Assembly: GCF_964340395.1 (NCBI RefSeq)
Contig: NC_135557.1
Coordinates: forward strand, 23,651,225 to 23,676,224
Direction of reading: 5' to 3'
Source of the DNA: Glandiceps talaboti
Taxonomy: Eukaryota; Hemichordata; Enteropneusta; Spengelidae
DNA length: 25,000 bases
A program made the translations under genes and the position numbers. Position 1 is the first letter of the stretch. Each line of letters starts with the position of its first letter. Positions 16,654 through 25,000 of this stretch are shown piece by piece. Under the pieces are notes generated by a model. It was not told where the DNA came from. It saw only the letters and a program-made list of their open reading frames with translations, and did no database searches.

Positions 16654-19150
16654 CCATTTGTGTGTATAATGAACCAAGTTTGAACCTTACGAAGACTTAC
16701 CGACAACCTTTAAGAAGAAAAGCACAACCCCGCTGGGTGAGTAAAACAAATTAACACTGTAACGAAGAAACAATGATGCACGAGAAGAAAAAGTTTGTAC
16801 AAAGAGGGATGCGGAGAAGATTCAAGAACTTTTCGAAAGGAAACTTTAACGATTATGTTCCAATGGTGGGAATGCTACACGAACTAGAACTGATAACATC
16901 GCAGTAACGGAATATAAAATTGCAGAAGGAGAGAATGTGTCAGAAAGCGTCGAATTTTGAATAACGAGACAACGATAAAGACTATGACAAACTTTGAAGT
17001 GAAGCCATCAACGCGACCAGCTGACATTCGATTGCTACAAGCACGAGTATGAAGAACACTTTAATTTTCAACAAAAAATATCGGACGCTTATACAGAACG
17101 CAGCAGTTTGCATGTGAAGTACATATTTAAGACTTTTGATGGACAAAGAACTCATTAATCATACGGTAGTAAATTTTTTTTAAAGATTGACATTATTATT
17201 ATTGCTCAATTCATTTTTATTCACGATCAGCGAGTTTGTTACTGTGTGTACAAAGCTAATCATGAGAGACATGTGTAAGAAATAATAATTGTATGTTCGA
17301 TTAGTTTGACGACGAACAATTCTTGGAATCTATTTTCTTACCACAACCATTTCAGTGATGCTGTTTTACATCTCAATGGTCGCGTACAAGCAGAAAGAAT
17401 ATTATTGATTTATCTATGGAGAAAATTTTAGTTTTAATAAGGATATTTCTTGAAGTATGGAGTATTGGAAACTCCTCGAAGTTTTGTTGACTCTGAGTTG
17501 TAGTGAGCCGAAAACGCTACAGATAAATGCGTTGCTCACACGTTGAGTCTGGTTTTGTGATGTAAGGTTCCTATGGTAAAGGAAGGAACCAAATTGATAT
17601 AGTATTTTATTGAATCTGCTGTACAAGATAACTATTTGAATTCGAATTTGGGTGTAAAACAGAGATCCGACCGAAATGAGCTGTGTTATTGTCTATACAA
17701 ATTTCCTTTCAAATTCCGCAAGAATTTATGAAATTCCTCAGATGAACTGTTAATCGTTCAAACTTCCAATTATAGGGTCACCAAAGGGCAAACAAAAATG
17801 TCCATAATCATTTATAGATACAAAGAAAATTGCACCCATATACTCGATGAGAAAGGACTATTTTCACTTGAGCAGCGTGCATAATTTCTAGTGGTATAGA
17901 TTCAAAGGGTATATTGAATTGCAATGAGAAAATTGCCAACCTACTTATGGTCAATCAGGTTACTTGTAATGAAAACTAAATTGACTTATTGGATTAATAT
18001 TAATGGTCTTAATAGTTCTGTATAAGTCGTTAACATACTGAAGATGTCAAATTTTAAACATGGATGAACAGCTAAGATGCCTGTAATGTTTAAATAATGA
18101 CGTAGGGTTTCTTACACGACAATGATTGTGTTGGCGCAACTGACTTCTCTTGATGACTGTAACAGCTGAGTAGTTAGTGTAACTTAAGGATAGCTGTAAG
18201 ACAATACATTTAGGTCAGTGTTCTTGATAGCTGATATCAGGGTGAAATCACAAGTTACTAGACTTAGATTACTTGAATACTTGAACATTGACTGGTTAAT
18301 TTTGACTTCACTAAACAAAGACGACGTCACTGACACACACTTTTATGCTACACCATTTTTCATAATATTGATTTCGTCTGCAGTTAAAGATTCAATTTGG
18401 AATATGATCACGAATATGGCATGCTGACCATTTGTCAGTGACAATTTTCAATATTGGCGTGATGAAATATTTAAGAGTTAATATTTATTCATAGCATAGA
18501 TATTTAATGTCATCATTTGATTTTACGAGACAGATACCTACATTCCTTTCAGATAGGAATACTTATGTTATAATTTAGTTATGTACACGATGAATCGGGT
18601 ATAACTTGGTCAACATTAAAACATTCTCCTATTTATATTTCTTTATGTTCAACTTTTAAATGCTGCAGATATAATATTCCTAGCAAAGTTCTTTAGACCT
18701 GAGAATTCTATTGATGACTGTACTTGTCTGGTAGTGTTAATGAAAATAGAGGGGGCCCGAACAGTACGTTATGGATGGTCATATCTATCAGTATGATTGT
18801 GTGAATGATTGAAAAAGACTGGCCAGTCGAACGTATGTTTGTGATGTGATTGAGAAGTACACAATTCAATAGCCAACTCAGAATATAATTATTCTACGAT
18901 TCAATTTTCGAATTATCTGTGATGTCTCTCTTTGATGTCATTTATTCATTGAAGTACAAGTTGACTAAATAAGTATATCTGGTTTGGAATTTGAGAGATT
19001 TTAGTAATCTTAGTTTTCAAGGGTCGTATAAATTTTACATTTCTAACACTTCATACGAAACAGCATTAATTACTTCTTTTCAATTTTCATTTATGAAGGG
19101 TAAATTATTTTTTAGATATTTTAGTCTGTAACGAGGGCGTTACAAATTTT
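16654..19150 (+). other. Interior of the LTR element, no genes seen
   Basis: About 2.5 kb between the primer-binding repeat and the polypurine tract. Stops are frequent in every frame, and no Cys-His box, protease, reverse transcriptase or integrase motif was found. Such interiors in LARD-type elements carry packaging and priming signals only. Confidence 0.6.
16773..16907 (+). CDS. 45-aa basic frame inside the LTR element
   Basis: A double ATG (16773 and 16776) opens a 44-codon frame rich in Lys, Arg and Phe (KKKFVQRGMRRRFKNF). It is the first plausible frame after the primer-binding region. No gag domain is visible. It may be a remnant or chance. Confidence 0.15.
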   Translation: MMHEKKKFVQRGMRRRFKNFSKGNFNDYVPMVGMLHELELITSQ

Positions 19151-19165
19151 GGAAAGAGGGGAAAG

Positions 19166-19712
19166 TGTCACAGATGACATTTATATTTCAGTAAACTTAA
19201 TATTTTAACAACATCGCATGGCCTAGTTTGACTGAAAGGTCAATAGACTGTCTCAAGGATATTGGATTTAGACCACACAGGATTCCAAGCATACTCGAAT
19301 ACATGAGACGACAGTCTGCATTTCATAAATATCTGGGATTCATAGTGATCATTCATCAATGTTTTAAGAAAAGCGTATATGGAGTGCATTAATTATTTGG
19401 CCATTGGCCATGCGTTATGTATATTTAGACTTTAAGGACGTCACAATAAAGCACACGGACAGGCACTTCAGCTCAGATTTGGCAAGAGGACTTGGCTTCG
19501 CGGGAAGTCAATGAACGAGGCACTATGCTGGGTGCTTGCCTTGTTTTCCAGTGTAGATCTTTAAACACTGTGTGTAGTCTGAGCTAATTCCCTTTAAAGT
19601 TCAAGTGTGATCCTGGTACGTACATACAGAAGTTGAGTCGGATACGAGATATGAGAGTGATTCGGGTGTTATTACTTGGTCTATCAGCTGTGTGCGAAGA
19701 TCAGTAGTAATA
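19166..19712 (+). repeat. 3' LTR
   Basis: This is identical to the 5' LTR except T at 19492. It is directly preceded by the polypurine tract and followed by the GTAT target duplication. Confidence 0.92.
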
Positions 19713-20832
19713 GTATTATAGTCTGTAATGATACCGCGATTGTGTGGTTTCTCCCTGATATGTTTTACCAACTACTCAAATCCGGTGCGCAGAATAATAA
19801 CTCGTTTAACGGCTGCATCATATCCTCGTACAGTCATTTGTCAACCCGATTTATTCGAAACTAAATTCATTAACGAAGTCATTGCCGATTACCTGTGAAG
19901 GTAATTTGTTTTCATAACCATTGACGGGAGTGTAACTTAAATGTTTTATCAATTTCATTGTCGCTTACATTATGTGTACATAACGTCTTTGGAGTTATAT
20001 AATCTCTGATAATGCAAAAATACCAAACCACTACCTCATCAAGAGATAAGTCCAACCACTTCATGTTGATTCCAAAAAATACATTATTTCAAGTATACTA
20101 AATAGTATATTAAAGTTAAGGTGAATTTAGATGTTATTAATATCAATTAAGAAATGCAGAAGTAATGTACAGCAATCATTTTCATCTTAAATACGGAGAT
20201 CTGTAAGTATAAAAACTTATCGGCTGCATGATATTTGCTAAGTTGTAAAGTTTGTACGATGTATTATCAGAAATGCTGACTGCTTTCCAGCTTGCTGAGT
20301 AACAATCGTAATAATGAACGATCGATTGTAATTTGCATACCACTCGGGAATTACCTTAACGTTACCTTTCGTCGTACGGTCATCAAACAACCATAATCTT
20401 TGTTCAGCTACTATATTTTTCTAGACGTGTATTTTGGAAAAGAAGAGGTATGGGGAGTGATATCTATATTCCATACTCTAATTATATCAACAGTGGCCTT
20501 TGGAACTACTGATCTGTGCTTTGAGAGGTATGTGTTTCATACCTCCGTCAATCATTTTTCTTTCTTCAAAATTCCGTCGCCCCCTTACTTGGTGTGGGTA
20601 TTTGAAACACCAATTTGATCGTGTGGTACAATTAACTAGTGTATTCATAGTTTAAAACGTTTATAACGTTTGCGGTGGGCCTTACACTGCGATTTCTTGA
20701 TTCTACACATACACATGAAAATACACATAAAGAATAACTCACACAATTCTACGCCATGCTTTACAACCCTATCACACGGTGTTTGTCGTCATTGTCTGTA
20801 CAATTGAGATTGTCAAGTTACATGCATCTTAC
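19713..20832. other. Intron sequence of the Ig-domain gene, nothing further seen
   Basis: This is the part of the minus-strand intron between the LTR insertion and the signal-peptide exon. Short frames (for example 20400-20618 plus) show no recognisable domain or paired splice sites. Confidence 0.4.
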
Positions 20833-20887
20833 CTTCAGGTACACTTAGCATTAAAATAAACAGCAAAGCGTTAAAGCTGTAATCCAT
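20833..20887 (-). CDS. First coding exon (signal peptide) of the Ig-domain gene
   Basis: The minus-strand ATG at 20887 opens 18 codons, MDYSFNALLFILMLSVPE, a typical short secretory signal peptide. A strong donor in phase 1 follows (GAAG followed by GTAAGA). The phase fits the acceptor of the Ig exon at 15572, giving Gly at the join. No other phase-1 acceptor leading to a coding exon was seen between them. Exon linkage is inferred and would span an intron of about 5.3 kb, of which 3.7 kb is the LTR element. Confidence 0.68.
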
Positions 20888-20928
20888 GTTGAATTTCGAC
20901 TGTACCTTTGACCAGTACAAATCTATAG

Positions 20929-20936
20929 TGACGTCA
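20929..20936. promoter_or_regulatory. CRE-type palindrome TGACGTCA upstream of the Ig gene start
   Basis: This is a perfect 8-bp cAMP-response-element consensus about 42 bp upstream of the ATG on the minus strand. A/T-rich TATA-like sequence (GATAAAAAGAT) lies farther upstream, near 20960. The position suits a core promoter, but an 8-mer alone is weak evidence. Confidence 0.3.
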
Positions 20937-21107
20937 TATTTACCCACAATGCTGTATCTTTTTATCACGTATGTACTCATTTAAGTTATTGAACCCATTC
21001 TATATCAAAATTACGAAATGTCACTTGGTGTTTGGAGATGTAACAAAATTGATTTATTCATACACACATACATACATACATACATACACACATACACACA
21101 AGTAAAT

Positions 21108-21143
<36 letters not shown>

Positions 21144-23317
21144 AAAAAGAAGGCGATCAAAAAATAAATGCATGTCATTATGTTTGTCTGACATACCAAA
21201 TTTTGAAGAATGCAATATTTGGATAAGTGGAAGTGTAATATGAAGTAGCGGGACTGCAATATTGGTTTAACTCACATGTAGCAGTTATGTACTTACTTTT
21301 CGCCGTTTTCTGTCCCATTCTGCCCTGTATAAATATGATTACAAATTGCGATGATGTTGGAATGTATAGAGTTTTATCTTATGTGGCAAGAGCAAAGATT
21401 AACCGGTATTGTTCTACAATATTTACAATAATGTATAAAGTACACTCGTGACAATGCCCAATGTGTACTATATTAAACATAAAGACATGGTGCTTCGTTC
21501 TTGGCCAAAGATTTGGCAGAAATCACTGCGTAATATTTGACATAGTATGATGTATTATAATTATGTCGTGTTCATTATGGAAATAAATATAATGCATTGC
21601 ATAATAACCAGAAAGGTGCAACATTTAATACATTATGACTATTTTACTACGTCTGTTTGAAGGGAATCAACGTTGGAGAGGAAGGGGATGCCAACATGTC
21701 ACTGTTGATATAGCCAACAAACTTACCTTCCATTATAAGGTGAGTTCATCATTTGTATTATTATCCATTGTTATAAGTAGCAGTCTGATTTTTCCATGTA
21801 AATAAATTCACCATTATCTCCAAGTATTGCTTTCTTTCTCTGTAGCTACGTATTCACGTTTAGGGCCATCTAATTTCTACTGATCGTAAATTTTGTTTGA
21901 ATTATGTATGCCGAAGTAAGTAGACAAAACCATAAGGGTGAACGAGGTAGTAATTAACATTGCATGAAAAACGTTCAAACATATCTTTTTATAGAAATTA
22001 TGACATACATGATACCATACAGCTCGGGCATAACAGCAGAGAGAAAAGATACAGGCCCTGGCACAAAACACGAGCACTGACACAAAACAGACACAGACAC
22101 AGACACACTAATCTAATAGAACCAGAAACCACGTTGTCTCATTTTTAAACATGTGACGTGTGAATGCAATACATATATAACTGAACTAAAAACTTTACTA
22201 CGCTATTATTAAATAACCTTTATTCATATTTTTAATCGAGAACACAGTATGAATTAAAAACGGTCACATTCGAAATGTACACAAGCTTTGGATAAAAGTA
22301 CTGAATCCAGCAATGTCACCTGATAATAATTAATTAAACTATATGTGTAGCATATCAATAGTTACTCTAAACGCCAAGTTCCACATATTTTTTATTGCGA
22401 TTATTGAATTGTTCCTTGACAACCTGTTATCCATATAGATATTTCACAAAATACACTACAGTGGCATCAAATTGATGACTAAATAGTCACAGACTAGCAT
22501 CGAATGGAGCTTCCAAAACGCAATTATCATAATTGTATTTCTGGTTACATGCTATCAATATCTCACAAAGTGCGTGTGCTGTATAGCAGAAGATATATCG
22601 TCGTCATCTATCTAAATTGAAAATACATCTCTGAATTCGTTGTGATATACGTTTAGTCAAAAATCGAAACCACATTACGCTATCTAACATAAAGTCAACT
22701 AAAATTTCGCTGAAGTAAAGAAATAAGATCTGTATAATGATATTACCAAATGGTTTCCATCTAAGTTGATAAATATGTAGGTAGATATATGTCTATAAAC
22801 GTGTTAACATTCACAAGTATGCTTACCAAGTGATATGCGTCATCAGTTGTGACTTGGAAATCATCGACAAACAAATTGGGTATTACATGAAATCGTACTG
22901 CCTAATTTTTTAATAAATGTGACAAGACGGAAGCAAAGCAAATAGGGAAGCAAAAGGAAACACTGACATACAAGCATAGTAATAGTAGAAACTTATCTTT
23001 GTCTACAGGTATATCAAACATGGCTTTAAAGTTTTTCATCGGCAATTTCTGGAAGTCTGACCACTTCTACATTTGACATATACTTAATCCTGAAAACAAA
23101 ATGAGATAATGTCATATATCCGTTTAAATATATGCCCATTTGTTTGCACGTTTGTCTGTCAGTCTATCGTTCGGTATGTGCATGCATGTAGTGTTTCTTC
23201 GTTGCTGTCTGTCTTTTCATGTACATAATAATCATTATGTACGTCCTTACAATAAGCCTGGTGTACTCGCGTGTTCTAAAATGGACACGACTATCATGTG
23301 CAATCCTTATACATTAC
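20937..23317. other. Spacer between the RTK exons and the Ig gene
   Basis: No gene is firmly supported apart from the microsatellite. A few minus-strand candidates for the last exons of the kinase gene are discussed as a finding. A short ACAGAC repeat lies at about 22086-22105. Confidence 0.4.
21061..21140. repeat. Compound microsatellite (CATA/CA)n then (GT)n
   Basis: CATA and CA repeats (21062-21100) are followed, after a ten-base gap (AGTAAATAAA), by an uninterrupted (GT)n run to 21139. The two halves are partly complementary and could fold back. A minus-strand frame through here (His-Thr and Cys-Met-Tyr-Val repeats) is an artefact. Confidence 0.9.
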
Positions 23318-23417
23318 CTCGTATACAGACTGAAGTCTAATGAGTCTGAGAACAATTTCTCTAAAGGTGGGTCGAACCGATGGCTTTTCTTTCCAGCAAT
23401 CTGCCATAATGTTGTAG
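23318..23417 (-). CDS. Receptor tyrosine kinase exon, subdomain XI
   Basis: Acceptor CTCTCTTTCCAG, then YNIMADCWKEKPSVRPTF and FREIVLRLIRLQSVYE, then donor GAG followed by GTAATG. It carries the conserved Cys-Trp and the invariant Arg of RPTF that close the kinase fold. It enters with one base completing a codon (matching the phase-2 donor at 23620) and leaves in phase 0. The kinase domain ends here; the location of the last exon is unclear. Confidence 0.88.
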
Positions 23418-23619
23418 CTGGAAAGAGAGAGAAAAATAGTATTCTAGAGGGAGAGTGAAGATGAGAATGACCAATGACCGGGTGTTGTTTAGAAATCAAT
23501 ATTTGAAATGAAATAAAAACATTATGGAATTATAGTTTTGCTGACATGATATGGTACATGTTTATATGGGAAGCATATTTTGAAAGAAAAAACGGTATCT
23601 TTATCAGTCAGGTACATAC

Positions 23620-23716
23620 CTATCATCATCACTGCAGTCTGGTTTGGACAGTCTATAACCTTGACATACCTCAGTAGCAATCTCTTTCACACCCATACCA
23701 CGGTAAGGTGTATTAC
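23620..23716 (-). CDS. Receptor tyrosine kinase exon, subdomain X
   Basis: Acceptor TTGTCTTCTCCTACAG, then NTPYRGMGVKEIATEVCQGY and RLSKPDCSDDD, then donor AG followed by GTATGT. PYRGM and GYRL-KP-C are hallmarks of this region in receptor tyrosine kinases. Its phase-1 start completes a Gly codon with the exon at 24611, giving the usual ...LGNTPY. Phase 2 at the end fits the next exon. Confidence 0.9.
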
Positions 23717-24610
23717 CTGTAGGAGAAGACAAACGCTTACTTCACATTGCCATTTTAATTCTGTGTTAGGGAGGAATTACACGGGGGGGGGGTCAAGCAC
23801 AGTCTGTGGCATAAAATGTGACTGTCGCCCAAGTCTACTGTGCTAAAAAGTCACCGCTCCCCCCTCCCCCAATTTCCTTTGTCTAAAATGTGACCCTTTC
23901 TGGTTCCAATATTCCAGAGTTTGAATCCCACTAGAGACAGGGCATTTGGCTGCTGTAAGATCCTAAAACATTGATATATTTAAAAGGCATCTATTGTTTA
24001 CCAATATTACCACCAGTACAACACAGTGAGTTTTTGTTTGCATTACCAGAATACAGATATGCGTGGGGCTATCTTCCAGAGACTAGATAATCAGCGTGCA
24101 ACTGACAACATCCGGATCGAGGTCAACACCTCCGGCTCTCCACCCCATTACATGTAGACCCAATTCAATACAATGTATATTGAAATGTTCCGCCTTTACT
24201 ACCGTGAGACCAGCTCCTTTCCTCACACCGTGCAGCTAACAATTAATTCATTGCATTTCACTGATATGTTATAGTACTTTACACTGGTGATAGTGGTGGG
24301 ACGTGGTAGTTGTAGGATTTGGAACTGTTGGCAGCAAAGGGGTCATGCCAAAATCACAAAATAATGCAAAGTTAGATAATGAAAAAATAGTCAGCTTAAA
24401 ATGTGACCCTTTTTTAATATGGCATTCATCCGTCTCTAATTAACTACAGTTTAACACTATATTAATTGTCATTAGAGCAGAATTGTCTTCCAAAACTGTA
24501 AAATTGATAATGCATGTACATTTACGCAGTCATTCGGCTGTCAATGAAAATTGGATAATTTGGATAACTTTCTCGTTACTTTCTCAGAGGATGTTCTTTT
24601 ATTAACTCAC
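23717..24610. other. Kinase-gene intron with G/C runs and a recurring AAAATGTGAC sequence
   Basis: A run of ten G (23783-23792) and a C-rich tract (CGCTCCCCCCTCCCCC, about 23855-23870) lie about 65 bp apart in inverted sense. TAAAATGTGAC occurs at about 23812, 23884 and 24398. These look like remains of one or more short interspersed repeats. No exon is seen. Confidence 0.4.
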
Positions 24611-24722
24611 CAAGACTGTATATTTCCCAGAGTACGATTCCATAAGACCAGATGTCAGACTTTGAACTGTAAGTGCACTTTGACATTGACTCAGGTGCCA
24701 TCCATCGTATTGGTAGACTACC
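24611..24722 (-). CDS. Receptor tyrosine kinase exon, activation-loop end and subdomain IX
   Basis: Acceptor GATGCTATTTAG, then [20 protein letters not shown] and [17 protein letters not shown], then donor CTTG followed by [16 protein letters not shown] is diagnostic for receptor-type tyrosine kinases, and DIWSYGI is the conserved helix-F segment. The DFG and catalytic-loop exons must lie to the right, beyond the window; none was found in 24723-25000. The gene points to the left, so its 3' end faces the Ig-domain gene, which runs in the same direction. The subfamily cannot be told from this fragment. Confidence 0.92.
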
Positions 24723-25000
24723 CTAAATAGCATCGTTGAACATGACATTGTCAAATACAGTATATGATAACTGAATATGTACATGGATGAAATATTGAGC
24801 ATTGTTTATACTTTTACTATAGGATTCATTACTTAACAGATTAATGAAACTCACCCGTTACATGGTGTACATATATATGGGTTAATCTTTTCTAACATGC
24901 TACTTTGGAAGTGTAGAAATTTTAGTAAGGGCCATCGGAGTACCATAATGATATTACTAATGTTTGGAAATTCACTTAATTGCGCTAAAATAGTGTTTCC
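24723..25000. other. Kinase-gene intron, right edge
   Basis: No exon with a kinase motif was found on the minus strand. A donor-like GGGTGAGTTT occurs at about 24850 without a convincing coding frame before it. Confidence 0.35.

Larger units (their letters stand above)
15968..19712 (+). mobile_element. Non-autonomous LTR retrotransposon (LARD-like), complete and young
   Basis: Two direct repeats of 547 bp (15968-16514 and 19166-19712) start TGTCACAG and end AGTAGTAATA. They differ at a single base (C 16294 versus T 19492). GTAT flanks the whole element on both sides (15964-15967 and 19713-19716) as a target duplication. A primer-binding-type sequence starting TGG follows the 5' LTR, and the polypurine tract GGAAAGAGGGGAAAG (19151-19165) abuts the 3' LTR, so the element points to the plus strand. 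The 2,651-bp interior has no gag, protease, reverse transcriptase or integrase frame; the longest plus-strand frames are short and unrecognisable. It must have used another element's enzymes. It lies antisense in an intron of the Ig-domain gene. Confidence 0.93.

Noticed and set aside
16403-16706. Three overlapping minus-strand frames with Tyr/Pro-rich repeats
   Set aside because: They arise from the four tandem primer-binding units read in three frames. No independent coding signal.
21832-21842. Plus-strand splice acceptor TTCTTTCTCTGTAG
   Set aside because: A good acceptor sequence, but no coding frame with a partner exon was found on the plus strand.

Overview
The window comes from an invertebrate animal genome. 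Evidence: AT-rich DNA, spliced minus-strand host exons with GT/AG borders (a receptor tyrosine kinase and a secreted or receptor-type immunoglobulin-domain protein), and nested eukaryotic mobile elements. The species cannot be named from the sequence alone. The gene style of the large element resembles the Polinton/Maverick (adintovirus-like) elements found in many marine invertebrates.

Positions 1 to about 14,280 hold most of one Polinton/Maverick, a virus-like DNA transposon, cut at its left side by the window edge. In order on the + strand: a protein-primed family-B DNA polymerase (5' end outside the window, 3' third lost); about 1.65 kb of unrelated DNA carrying a 417-bp foldback element; a small membrane protein; a retroviral-type integrase with a C-terminal chromodomain; a broken gene of unknown function; an intact 398-aa conserved, possibly structural protein; a small tail-anchored protein; a Gly/Ser-rich membrane protein; the probable capsid protein; a packaging-type ATPase; then six or so small accessory genes. 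One gene on the minus strand closes the series. Polymerase, integrase, capsid protein and ATPase all carry stops or frameshifts, so this copy cannot work by itself. Five smaller or middle genes are still open. No adenovirus-type maturation protease was seen. Most open frames are preceded by a short TATATA-rich block.

Positions about 14,280 to 15,967 hold repeat-rich DNA without clear genes, apart from an immunoglobulin V-type exon on the minus strand (15,572-15,243). Its signal-peptide exon lies 5.3 kb away (20,887-20,833). Both join in phase 1, the usual layout for Ig domains.

The intron between these exons is mostly filled by a 3,745-bp LTR retrotransposon (15,968-19,712) in antisense orientation. 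It has 547-bp LTRs differing at one base, a GTAT target duplication, a polypurine tract, and no gag-pol genes. The primer-binding site sits inside a four-unit tandem repeat. This is a young, non-autonomous insertion.

Positions 23,318 to 24,722 carry three consecutive minus-strand exons encoding the C-terminal half of a receptor tyrosine kinase domain (APE motif through subdomain XI). The rest of the right side is intron or spacer with microsatellite and G/C-run sequence.
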